64,000 bases of DNA from the NCBI RefSeq assembly GCF_047238305.1, contig NZ_JBDFMO010000001.1, forward strand, positions 3,720,001-3,784,000, written 5' to 3'. Made by a program: the position numbers and the translations under genes. The notes below the pieces were generated by a model, which was not told the DNA's origin, searched no databases, and was given only the letters and a program-made list of their open reading frames with translations. The stretch is from Ferdinandcohnia sp047238305. GTDB taxonomy: Bacteria > Bacillota > Bacilli > Bacillales > Bacillaceae_L. Shown one piece after another: positions 42,706 to 51,476 of this stretch (positions are counted from its first letter, which is position 1; the number at the start of each line of letters is the position of its first letter).

Positions 42706-42813
42706 AGCTTATTCAAACCCCTCTTTCAATAATATTTTGCTACTATCTTTATGAAAAAGATATTAAATCCCCCTACTTGAAAATAGAAGAATTATGTATA
42801 TTTTGAAACCCAC

Positions 42814-43752
42814 TTATACTAATGTAACGATAATCATTGTTACAAACATAATCGTTAAATAGTTAAGCGAGTAAACAAACATTTGTTTTGCCCATTTGAT
42901 ATCATCGTTCGTTTTATATCCCCTAAATCCAAGGACTAACCATCCGAGGTTTAGGAGAGTAGCGATTGAAACAAATATACCTCCTAAAGAAAACATATAA
43001 AAAGGAAGTGGAAGCAAGCAAAGAACCCAAATCATGATTTGTCTCTTTGTCATCGCAAACCCGTGAACAACTGGCAGCATTGGAATTCCTGCTGCACGGT
43101 ATTCTTCAACCCTCCTCATTGCAAGTGCTAAAAAGTGAGGGGGTTGCCAGATAAACATAATCAAAAACAAGAGCCACGCGATTACGTGTAATTCTGGGTC
43201 AATCGCTGCCCAACCGATAAGTGGAGGTACAGCCCCGGATATACTTCCGATTACGGTATTAATTGTATATCTGCGTTTTGACCAAATTGTATATAAATAT
43301 ATATAGGAGAAAACTCCAATTAAACCAATTACAGCAGCTGTAACTGTAGTTAGGAGTAAAAATCCAGTTCCTATTAGTATTAGTATTATTCCCAATCCTA
43401 AAACATGTTTTGGATTGATCCTACCAGTTACTGTCGGGCGTACTTTAGTACGTTCCATTACATGATCAATATCACGATCATAGTAGTTATTCACTGCACA
43501 GGAACCAGCTATTACTAACGCTGAACCTATAAGCGTATATAGGACGATATCTATTTCCTGCAAAAAGCTTTTTTCTGTAAAAAACAAAGCAAGCCAAACA
43601 CCAGTAAAAGCAGTTATTAGATTGGAATTGACAATCCCAATTTTAATAAGTGCAAGGAAATCCTTATAGGCAGTCGTTACATTTTCCTGATCACGAATTT
43701 CTTTATTTTGTATTTTTTCATCTGTACCAAGTACAGACCTTGTCGTCGTCAT
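42814..43752 (-). CDS. ctaB: heme O synthase (protoheme farnesyltransferase) CtaB
   Basis: Polytopic UbiA-family prenyltransferase that attaches farnesyl to heme B to make heme O. The prenyl-diphosphate site is NNYYDRDIDHVMERT, with YIYLYTIWSKRR in a later loop. It has 312 aa with about nine helices. AGGAGG is well placed. Divergent from ctaA across a 650-nt control region, the known B. subtilis arrangement. Confidence 0.95.
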   Translation of the reverse strand: MTTTRSVLGTDEKIQNKEIRDQENVTTAYKDFLALIKIGIVNSNLITAFTGVWLALFFTEKSFLQEIDIVLYTLIGSALVIAGSCAVNNYYDRDIDHVMERTKVRPTVTGRINPKHVLGLGIILILIGTGFLLLTTVTAAVIGLIGVFSYIYLYTIWSKRRYTINTVIGSISGAVPPLIGWAAIDPELHVIAWLLFLIMFIWQPPHFLALAMRRVEEYRAAGIPMLPVVHGFAMTKRQIMIWVLCLLPLPFYMFSLGGIFVSIATLLNLGWLVLGFRGYKTNDDIKWAKQMFVYSLNYLTIMFVTMIIVTLV

Positions 43753-44040
43753 CGAGAAGCCTCCTTATCATTTTCGTACATCCATTCAAATACATTACAA
43801 TATATCGCTTGAATACAGGAACCTGCTCAACCTCATTCTGTATATGTAAAAAGTAATCCTCTTTAACCATTTTTCACTAATATCAGCGTTAAAAAACGCA
43901 ATCATATAAATAAAGCGTTTTCGGGTTACGAAGTATGTAAGATGAGAACATTTTTATCTTATCAAGGTTATTATACTGTATATATTATAAATTATATTAA
44001 AAACTATCCTTTCTGTATATTAAATCACATTTTTTATATT

Positions 44041-44092
44041 TTTTGTGAACATTTTGTTAAGAATTTATGACTATTTTGTGACCTTACACCAA
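44041..44092 (+). promoter_or_regulatory. candidate ResD-binding boxes
   Basis: TTTTGTGAAC (44041), ATTTTGTTAAG (44051) and ATTTTGTGACC (44082) resemble the TTTGTGAAT motif described for the respiration regulator ResD. ResD activates ctaA and ctaB in B. subtilis. Seen by eye only. Confidence 0.5.
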
Positions 44093-44137
44093 CATCAAAA
44101 CCGCTATATAAATACTATTTTCACTATAATAATAGTG

Positions 44138-44173
44138 TTAAACCTTTGTTTTGGGGAAGTTGTTAAAATTCAT
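44138..44173 (-). CDS. possible 11-codon leader peptide in the ctaA-ctaB region
   Basis: On the minus strand AGGAGG, 6 nt, ATG, then codons for MNFNNFPKTKV and TAA. The site is as good as that of any gene here, but it lies 385 nt before ctaB. It could be a leader peptide or a chance ORF. Confidence 0.3.
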   Translation of the reverse strand: MNFNNFPKTKV

Positions 44174-44399
44174 TTCATCCCTCCTATCTATTTCTAGCAA
44201 ACTCCTTCATAATATTCAACCTTTTTTACTACAATAATAAATTTTTTTCAAATTCAAGTGGGTTGTAAACAATTCGTAAATTGTGTAATATCGAGGAGAG
44301 CGTTTCTTTGAATTTTATCTATTATTTAGATAAGATCAATATCAAGAAATTTAACATGAAAAATAGAAATAACGTTTTAATTAGTAAGAAGGTGATTTT

Positions 44400-45377
44400 T
44401 TGAACCGTCTATTAAAATGGTTATCGGTTCTAACTACGATCGGTATGCTGTTTGTGTTAATCGGTGGGGCACTTGTAACAAAAACTGAATCAGGTGCTGG
44501 ATGTGGAGATTCATGGCCACTTTGTCACGGCCAATTGATCCCTGATAAGATAACGTTTGAACTTGTGATTGAACTTAGCCACAGGGTCGTTTCCGGAGTT
44601 GTTGGAATCTTAGTTCTAGCACTTTCAATTTGGTCTTGGAAAGCAATCGGTCATATTAGAGAAACGAAGTTTTTGGCCTTTATATCATTCTTTTTCTTAG
44701 TTTTACAAGGACTGATTGGTGCGGCAGCAGTTATGTGGGGACAATCTGATCTCGTACTAGCTCTTCATTTCGGAATTTCACTCATCTCCTTTGCATCTGT
44801 TTTGTTATTGACTTTGCTTATTTTTGAAGTGGATAAAAAATTTGATGCTGATTCACTAGTAATAGACAAAAAACTACGAACACAGTTTTACGCCATAACA
44901 ATTTATAGTTTAGTTGTTGTCTATACGGGCGCTTTGGTTCGGCACGTTGGTGCTTCACTCGCCTGCCCTGATTGGCCAGTATGTACATATAATAATATTG
45001 GTCTTCCCACTCAAATGCACGAATGGATTCAAATGGGGCATAGGATGTTAGCAGGCATATTATTTATTTGGGTATTGTTACTTTTTGTACAAATTTACAA
45101 GCATTATAAGCACGAAAAAGTTCTTTATCATGGTTGGATGATTGCATTAAGCTTCATCTCGTTGCAAGTTATTTCAGGTGCCATTGTTGTTTTATCAGAG
45201 ATAAATCTTTATATCGCTCTTGCACATGCTTTATTTATCGCTTGCCTATTTGGCGTTTTTAGTTACTTTATTTTATTATCTTCTAGAAGTAATAAAAATG
45301 AATTGGCATTAAAAGCAGAAGCACAAAACACAAACGAGGAACCAATTAGTTCAAGTCGAACAGTCCCAATTCGATAA
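44400..45377 (+). CDS. ctaA: heme A synthase CtaA
   Basis: Converts heme O to heme A, using an eight-helix bundle with two heme sites. Heme-ligand histidines sit in ELSHRVVSG, LALHFG, QMGHRMLAG and ALAHALF; paired cysteines occur in GAGCGDSWPLCHG and SLACPDWPVC. It has 325 aa. Start TTG 44400 after AAGGTG. Divergent from ctaB, with its own terminator. Confidence 0.95.
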   Translation: MNRLLKWLSVLTTIGMLFVLIGGALVTKTESGAGCGDSWPLCHGQLIPDKITFELVIELSHRVVSGVVGILVLALSIWSWKAIGHIRETKFLAFISFFFLVLQGLIGAAAVMWGQSDLVLALHFGISLISFASVLLLTLLIFEVDKKFDADSLVIDKKLRTQFYAITIYSLVVVYTGALVRHVGASLACPDWPVCTYNNIGLPTQMHEWIQMGHRMLAGILFIWVLLLFVQIYKHYKHEKVLYHGWMIALSFISLQVISGAIVVLSEINLYIALAHALFIACLFGVFSYFILLSSRSNKNELALKAEAQNTNEEPISSSRTVPIR

Positions 45378-45383
45378 AACACT

Positions 45384-45417
45384 AAACCTGAGGAAGCTGT
45401 TCCTCGGGTTTTTTTTT
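45384..45417 (+). terminator. terminator of ctaA
   Basis: AAACCTGAGGAA pairs with TTCCTCGGGTTT (one G-U) and is followed by nine Ts. Confidence 0.92.
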
Positions 45418-45420
45418 GGC

Positions 45421-45455
45421 ATAAAAGAGCCCCAAAGCTTTCGCTTTTGGGGCTC
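45421..45455 (-). terminator. terminator of pycA
   Basis: GAGCCCC(A)AAGC stem with a TTTC loop, minus-strand T-run TTTTAT, 8 nt past the pycA stop. Confidence 0.88.
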
Positions 45456-45462
45456 AAGGTAT

Positions 45463-48400
45463 TTATTTTGTAAGTTCTAGTAAAAGGTCACCAGTTTGGA
45501 TTGCTTCACCGTTTGCGACGTGAATATCCTTTACTACACCTGAGAATGGCGCTTGAACAGTCGTTTCCATCTTCATTGCTTCTGTAATCATGAGATGATC
45601 CCCTTTATTTACTTTATCGCCTTTTTCTACTAATACCTTAATCACTGTACCTGGCATGGTAGCACCAATATGGTTTTCGTTATCACGATCTGCTTTTAGC
45701 TTCGCAACAACGGTTGATTTAATATTTGTATCCTTAACGATCACTTCACGAGGTTGTCCGTTCAATTCAAAATAGATAATCCTTGTACCATCCGGCTGAG
45801 CTTGACCAACTGACACAAGTTTAACAATTAATGTCTTCCCTTGTTCAATCTCCACTTCAATTTCCTCGCCAAGTCTCATTCCGTATAGGAAAGTTGGTGT
45901 ATCTAACACAGAAATGTTGCCAAATTGTTCAAATGTTTTCTGGTAGTCCAAGAATACCTTAGGATATAACGCATAAGAAACCATATCTTTATTCGTTACC
46001 TCACGATTTAGACTGTGAGTTAAGGTATCTTTTACATCACTGAAATCAACAGACTCTAGTAATTCACCAGGACGAACGGTAATCGGCTCGCGTCCCTTTA
46101 AAATAATACGTTGAAGTTCTCTAGGGAATCCACCATGTGGTTGACCTAAATATCCTTCAAATAGCTCGACTACAGAATCCGGGAAATCAAGCGTTTCTCC
46201 TCTTTCGTAAATATCATCTTCCGTTAGGTTATTTTGAACCATGTACAATGCCATATCACCGACAACTTTTGAAGACGGTGTTACCTTGACTATATCGCCG
46301 AACATATCATTTACACGACGATACATTTCTTTAACCTCTTCCCATCTTGCGCCAAGGCCAACTCCTTTTGCCTGTTGCTGAAGATTACTATATTGTCCGC
46401 CTGGCATTTCATGCTGATAGACTTCAGTATGTGGTGCATTCATACCACTCTCAAAATCTTGATAATATTTACGAACACCTTCCCAGTATCGCGCAATCTC
46501 TTCATATGCTTTAACTGAAAGTTCAGGCTTTCTTTCAGAACCTTCTAATGCATATAATAATGAGTTTGCACTTGGTTGAGATGTTAGACCTGCCATAGAG
46601 CTCGCCGCTACGTCAACAATGTCTACACCTGCTTCAATTGCTTTAGCATAAGTGAATAGCCCATTGCCACTGGTATCATGTGTGTGTAAGTGAATTGGAA
46701 TTGAAACTGTTTCTTTCAATTCAGAAATTAATGCATATGCTGCTTGAGGCTTTAGTAAGCCTGCCATATCCTTGATTCCCAGAATATGTGCACCAGATTG
46801 CTCTAGTTCTTTTGCTAGGTCCTTGTAATATTGCAAATCATACTTTGTTCGTGCTGGATCACTAATATCACCTGTATAACAAATGGCCGCTTCAGCTATT
46901 TTTCCATTGTTACGAACAGAATCAATTGCTAGTGTCATCCCTTTTACCCAGTTCAAGCTGTCAAAGATACGAAATACATCAATTCCAGATTGTGCTGATT
47001 CTTTCACAAACTCACGGATCAGATTATCCGGATAGTTTTTATAACCTACTGCATTTGAAGCACGAAGTAGCATTTGGAATAGAATATTTGGAGCCTGTTT
47101 TCTTAATGTTGCTAGACGCTCCCAAGGATCCTCATTCAAGAAACGGTATGCCACATCAAATGTTGCTCCACCCCACATCTCGAGTGAGAATAACTCTGGT
47201 AATAATCTAGCGGTTGGATCTGCAATATGTTTAATATCATTTGTTCTAATTCTTGTTGCAAGTAGTGATTGGTGAGCATCACGGAATGTTGTATCAGTAA
47301 AAAGAACTTGTTTTTGTTCTTTTACCCAATCCACTACCCCTTCAGGTCCATGTTGATCTAAAATTTGTTTTGTACCAGTTGGGACTGGCTCATCATGTCT
47401 TACTTTAGGTAAGAATGGTTTATCAAATACTGGCTTTCTTTTCTTTTCAACACCTGGGAAACCGTTGATTGTTACTGTTCCAATATAGGAAAGCATCTTC
47501 GTTCCACGGTCCTTTGGTTTAGGAAAAATAAACAATTCAGGTGATGAATCAATAAAAGATGTATCATATTCACCAGATAAGAATTTATCATGTTTTACAA
47601 CATTTTCCAAGAAAGGAATGTTTGTTTTAATTCCGCGGATTCTGAATTCCTTCAAGTTTCTGACCATTTTTGATGCAGCTTGCTCAAAGGTTAAAGCTTG
47701 TGTAGAAAGTTTCACTAGTAATGAATCATAATATGGTGTAATAACCGCACCTTGGAATCCATTTCCTGCGTCTAGTCGAACACCAAATCCGCCACCACTT
47801 CGATATGCACTAATTCTTCCAGTATCAGGCATGAAATTATTTAATGGATCTTCTGTTGTTACACGGGATTGGATTGCATATCCATGAGTTTTGATATCTT
47901 CCTGTGCCGGTATACCGATTTCATTACTGTGTAATGAAAGACCCTCTGCAACCTGGATTTGTGTTTGAACAATATCAATGCCCGTAATCATTTCTGTGAT
48001 TGTATGTTCAACCTGTACACGTGGGTTTACTTCAATAAAGTAGAATTCATCATTGGCTACCAAGAATTCAACGGTTCCAGCATTCACATACTGTACATTT
48101 TTCATTAATTTTACCGCAGCATCACAAATGTCTTGACGTAATTGTTCAGATAAAGAAACACTAGGTGCTACTTCGACCACTTTTTGATGACGTCTTTGAA
48201 CAGAACAATCACGCTCATAGAGATGAACGATATTTCCATGACTATCACCAATAATTTGGACTTCAATATGTTTAGGATTCTCAATTAACTTTTCAATATA
48301 TACTGCATCACTACCAAATGCAGCCTTCGCTTCTGATTTAGCACGTTCGTACGATTCTTTAATTCCCGCCTTATTGCGAACAATACGCATTCCGCGTCCA

Positions 48401-48903
48401 CCACCACCAAGTGATGCCTTGATGATAACAGGATAACCGTGTTCTTCACCAAATCGCACTGCATCTTCTAAGCTTTTTAGTGGCCCATCACTACCAGGAA
48501 TGACCGGAATTTCTGCTTTTTCTGCTTGGTGTCTTGCTTTTACCTTGTCACCAAACATATCGAGATGGTCAGTTTTAGGACCGATGAAAATAATATTCTC
48601 TTCTTCACATCTTCTAGCAAAATCAATATTCTCAGATAAAAAACCATAACCTGGATGAATGGCATCTACATCATTTGCTTTTGCAATCTCAATAATTCCT
48701 TCAATATCCAAATAGGCATCTATCGGTTTTTTTCCTTCACCAATTAAGTAAGCCTCATCCGCTTTATAACGATGATAAGAGCCTGCATCTTCCTTGGAAT
48801 AGACGGCAACTGTACGAATATGCAACTCCGTACATGCCCTGAAAACACGTATCGCGATTTCACCACGATTGGCAACTAGTACCTTCTTGATGTGCTTGTC
48901 CAT
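45463..48903 (-). CDS. pycA: pyruvate carboxylase
   Basis: Anaplerotic carboxylation of pyruvate to oxaloacetate with ATP and bicarbonate. A single 1146-aa chain holds biotin carboxylase (1-450; KASLGGGGRGMRIV, ERDCSVQRRHQKVVE), carboxyltransferase (about 530-800; TDTTFRDAHQSLLATR, HLHTHDTSGNG metal/substrate site), the allosteric PC tetramerisation domain, and a C-terminal biotin domain with EAMKME (biotinyl Lys about 1111). Acetyl-CoA activation is expected for the family. It is transcribed alone after ftsW, with GGAGG upstream. Confidence 0.97.
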   Translation of the reverse strand: MDKHIKKVLVANRGEIAIRVFRACTELHIRTVAVYSKEDAGSYHRYKADEAYLIGEGKKPIDAYLDIEGIIEIAKANDVDAIHPGYGFLSENIDFARRCEEENIIFIGPKTDHLDMFGDKVKARHQAEKAEIPVIPGSDGPLKSLEDAVRFGEEHGYPVIIKASLGGGGRGMRIVRNKAGIKESYERAKSEAKAAFGSDAVYIEKLIENPKHIEVQIIGDSHGNIVHLYERDCSVQRRHQKVVEVAPSVSLSEQLRQDICDAAVKLMKNVQYVNAGTVEFLVANDEFYFIEVNPRVQVEHTITEMITGIDIVQTQIQVAEGLSLHSNEIGIPAQEDIKTHGYAIQSRVTTEDPLNNFMPDTGRISAYRSGGGFGVRLDAGNGFQGAVITPYYDSLLVKLSTQALTFEQAASKMVRNLKEFRIRGIKTNIPFLENVVKHDKFLSGEYDTSFIDSSPELFIFPKPKDRGTKMLSYIGTVTINGFPGVEKKRKPVFDKPFLPKVRHDEPVPTGTKQILDQHGPEGVVDWVKEQKQVLFTDTTFRDAHQSLLATRIRTNDIKHIADPTARLLPELFSLEMWGGATFDVAYRFLNEDPWERLATLRKQAPNILFQMLLRASNAVGYKNYPDNLIREFVKESAQSGIDVFRIFDSLNWVKGMTLAIDSVRNNGKIAEAAICYTGDISDPARTKYDLQYYKDLAKELEQSGAHILGIKDMAGLLKPQAAYALISELKETVSIPIHLHTHDTSGNGLFTYAKAIEAGVDIVDVAASSMAGLTSQPSANSLLYALEGSERKPELSVKAYEEIARYWEGVRKYYQDFESGMNAPHTEVYQHEMPGGQYSNLQQQAKGVGLGARWEEVKEMYRRVNDMFGDIVKVTPSSKVVGDMALYMVQNNLTEDDIYERGETLDFPDSVVELFEGYLGQPHGGFPRELQRIILKGREPITVRPGELLESVDFSDVKDTLTHSLNREVTNKDMVSYALYPKVFLDYQKTFEQFGNISVLDTPTFLYGMRLGEEIEVEIEQGKTLIVKLVSVGQAQPDGTRIIYFELNGQPREVIVKDTNIKSTVVAKLKADRDNENHIGATMPGTVIKVLVEKGDKVNKGDHLMITEAMKMETTVQAPFSGVVKDIHVANGEAIQTGDLLLELTK

Positions 48904-48974
48904 ATAAATCCTCCTTCTAATAATTACATAGTTTAAAAAGTATAATACATTTTATCATCAACATATAGATATTT

Positions 48975-50189
48975 TTATCTATAAGAGACATAGTTTTTTT
49001 GAAAAGACCTAGCCGGTTGGCTTTGCGGTTGTTTTTCTTTTGTGAGATACATAGATTGATAGTTTGTAAACATAGAAATATTTATTAGGATTCCCATAGA
49101 AGCCATTAATAACAATAGGGATGAGCCTCCATAGCTGATAAAAGGTAAGGTAACCCCTGTGATCGGAATTAACCCCGTTAATCCTCCTAGATTTATAAAG
49201 GTTTGAATGGCGATCATGGAGGATATGCCAATCGCAAGCAAACTTCCGAAAGGGTCTGTACATTTTCTTGCAATTTGGAATCCTCGCAAAACAATATATG
49301 CTAACAATAATAATACAAATAAGACTCCAAATAAACCTAATTCTTCAGCAATTATTGCCATAATGAAATCTGTATGGGCTTCTGGAAGATAATTAAACTT
49401 TTGTATACTCTGTCCTAAGCCCAGGCCCTTCCATCCACCAGCACCTAAAGCTATATAGGAGTTAACTAATTGGTAGCCATTCTTTTCATCTTCAAAAGGA
49501 TTCATAAACCCTAAAAAACGCCCCATACGGCCCTCAGATAGGATCCCACCTGATAATATGTATAGTAACGGTGATAAAAGTACCGCTGTTACAAAGCCCA
49601 GTAAGATAAGTTTTCCAAGGCTTCTAATCCCCATACCTGAACATAAAATGATGGTCAATGCAATTAACCCTATAATAAAGGCTGTTCCGAAGTCTGGTTG
49701 TATCGCTACTGTCATACATAAGGCAAGGGTAAAAATGATAGGTGGCATGACTGCTATTCCAAATTGGTTGATATACGCTTGTTTCTTCGAATAAACGGCA
49801 GCAAGATAAATGATAACGCTAAGTTTAGTAAACTCAGAGGGCTGAATTCCCCTTGCCCCTACCATAATCCAACTTTGTGCATTATTTGCTGTATGACCTA
49901 CAACAAATACTAATAAGAGCATTGCAACTGAACTTAAAACAATAGTGAGTAGAATTTTTTTAGATGCATATATTTTATAAGGTAAGATCATGGTAACGAA
50001 AAATGCAGCTGTACCAGCGAGTAAAGCTACTTTCTGTCTATCAAAGAAGAAGGACGGGTTTTCTCCAAACTTTGGGGCTGAGGCAATGACCATGCTTGCA
50101 CTATAGACCATGACGAGTCCAAAGGAACATAAAAGAAACATAGCAACAACTAGGGTGTAATCATATGATTTTAAAATTTTCTTAAGCAT
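48975..50189 (-). CDS. ftsW: division SEDS glycosyltransferase FtsW
   Basis: Lipid II polymerase of the divisome, paired with PBP2B. About ten helices; YSASMVIAS, GARGIQPSEFTKLS, LPEAHTDFIMAIIAEE and LPFISYGGSSLL are SEDS hallmarks. FtsW (YlaO) is chosen by position next to pycA and ylaN. ATG 50189 (MLKKILKSYDY) lies 9 nt after GAGGAAG. About 404 aa with a basic cytoplasmic tail. Confidence 0.93.
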   Translation of the reverse strand: MLKKILKSYDYTLVVAMFLLCSFGLVMVYSASMVIASAPKFGENPSFFFDRQKVALLAGTAAFFVTMILPYKIYASKKILLTIVLSSVAMLLLVFVVGHTANNAQSWIMVGARGIQPSEFTKLSVIIYLAAVYSKKQAYINQFGIAVMPPIIFTLALCMTVAIQPDFGTAFIIGLIALTIILCSGMGIRSLGKLILLGFVTAVLLSPLLYILSGGILSEGRMGRFLGFMNPFEDEKNGYQLVNSYIALGAGGWKGLGLGQSIQKFNYLPEAHTDFIMAIIAEELGLFGVLFVLLLLAYIVLRGFQIARKCTDPFGSLLAIGISSMIAIQTFINLGGLTGLIPITGVTLPFISYGGSSLLLLMASMGILINISMFTNYQSMYLTKEKQPQSQPARSFQKNYVSYR

Positions 50190-50370
50190 CGGCATCTTCC
50201 TCTAAATACAGGATATAATTATTCATTGTACTATATTTTTTCGGATTATATCGTAAAAGTCCTGCATTTTTCTTCAAATCTTTCAACCTATTTAGGTGTA
50301 TTTAATATCTACAACATAAAAACCTTTTTATAAAATTACAGTAAAAAAGAAATGCTGTAAACCCTTCTTA

Positions 50371-50412
50371 TAAAAAAACTCAAATTATCCTATTGACCGG
50401 ATAATTTGAGTT
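50371..50412 (-). terminator. terminator of ylaN
   Basis: AACTCAAATTATCC pairs with GGATAATTTGAGTT; the minus strand continues with seven Ts. Confidence 0.9.
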
Positions 50413-50430
50413 GATTTATCTATAGGTTAC

Positions 50431-50712
50431 CTATTTTCGAGTTGAAGCTTCATGAAGAACGGATAATTCACGCTCAAGTTGGTTTAGGAGCTCTTTTCCT
50501 TCAAGCCCGTCTATTAAGCCTAATCGTACTGCAAAATCTATCTCCCTGGATAATCCGAACATTTGCGTATCAAGTACTTCTTCATACAGTGGACATTGAG
50601 GCATGGTTAAATTATCCATTTGAACTTTTATAAGTTTTAATATTTTTTCAGCATCTGCTTGTAGTAAAGATAATGCCTTTTCACGATGATTAATCGAAAT
50701 CTCTGAAGTCAA
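50431..50712 (-). CDS. ylaN: UPF0358 protein YlaN
   Basis: A 93-aa helical protein (ISINHREKALSLLQADAEKILKLIKVQMDNL). In B. subtilis and S. aureus YlaN is tied to iron homeostasis through Fur and is needed when iron is scarce. Start TTG with GGAGGGG 7 nt upstream. Monocistronic, between ftsW and ylaL. Confidence 0.92.
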   Translation of the reverse strand: MTSEISINHREKALSLLQADAEKILKLIKVQMDNLTMPQCPLYEEVLDTQMFGLSREIDFAVRLGLIDGLEGKELLNQLERELSVLHEASTRK

Positions 50713-50920
50713 TTTATAACCCCTCCGTTCAGAAGCGATACCTAATCCTATCTATAAATATTAACCTGTATACAATAAAATTGCAAGAATAAATAGATAA
50801 GACTATTATTCTTTAATTTCGATTTCCTTAAAAAAATCGTTAATATAGACAATAATTGAGCTTATACTTCCTATTATGTTTCAAAAGCACTATAATATGA
50901 ATGAAAGGATTGATGCATCG

Positions 50921-51418
50921 ATGAACTCAATTATTCAGATTGAAGGAAAGACAAAGTATAAAATTACACTTGATCCAAGTGTGTGGATTTTTGATGATCG
51001 TAGAGTGGATTTACTTACATATTTTGAGTCAGATCAAGTCACCCAGGAAGACTTAAGCGAATACACAAAATCCGTTTCCAAGCATTGGGATCGCGAAATT
51101 CGTGAAGGTGCGATTTACCCTCCTACATTAAAAACAGAGAAAAAGTTTTTAAAAGAAAAGGTATTAACTGGTACATTTGGAATCCCATTATCGGATTTCA
51201 TTAAAAATGCTGAACCCTTTGAAGAAGCTACTACATTAAAGATCTTACATAAGGATCAAGAAACATTAGTTCCTCTTAGCGAAGCATATGAGGCTGTTCT
51301 TGGATTTTCAAAAGAAGGTAAGCCTTTACGTGAAGACGGACCTGTCCATTTCTATTTCGGAGATGGCTCTAATCGGGAGAATCCTATAAAAAACATCGAT
51401 CGTTTTATCATCGAATAA
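50921..51418 (+). CDS. ylaL: YlaL-like protein of unknown function
   Basis: A 165-aa soluble protein: ITLDPSVWIFDDRRVDL near the start, then YPPTLKTEKKF, TGTFGIPLSDFI and GPVHFYFGDGSN. Its place between phoH2 (ylaK) and ylaN is that of ylaL in B. subtilis. The start is set at MNSIIQIEGK (50921) after AAAGGA with long spacing; ATG 50897 lacks a site. No function is established. Confidence 0.78.
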   Translation: MNSIIQIEGKTKYKITLDPSVWIFDDRRVDLLTYFESDQVTQEDLSEYTKSVSKHWDREIREGAIYPPTLKTEKKFLKEKVLTGTFGIPLSDFIKNAEPFEEATTLKILHKDQETLVPLSEAYEAVLGFSKEGKPLREDGPVHFYFGDGSNRENPIKNIDRFIIE

Positions 51419-51428
51419 CTTGAGTATA

Positions 51429-51476
51429 GAGCCTGTAACTAACCCTTTATCGGATTAGCAACAGGCTCATTTTTTT
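51429..51476 (+). terminator. terminator of ylaL
   Basis: GAGCCTGT ... ACAGGCTC with an inner CTAA/TTAG pairing, then seven Ts, touching the phoH2 stop. Confidence 0.85.

Larger units (their letters stand above)
43753..44399. promoter_or_regulatory. divergent ctaB/ctaA control region
   Basis: A 647-nt AT-rich region without a normal-sized gene. TATAAT-like boxes occur on both strands (minus strand TATAAT within 43966-43985; plus strand TATAAT near 44134). It holds ResD-like boxes at 44041-44092 and an 11-codon ORF with a strong ribosome site at 44138-44185. Promoter starts cannot be fixed by eye. Confidence 0.55.

Noticed and set aside
43900..43940. Possible cre site (AATAAAGCGTTTTCG) upstream of ctaB
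   Set aside because: Three mismatches to the CcpA consensus, including the key TG; too weak to list although CcpA control of cta genes is plausible.
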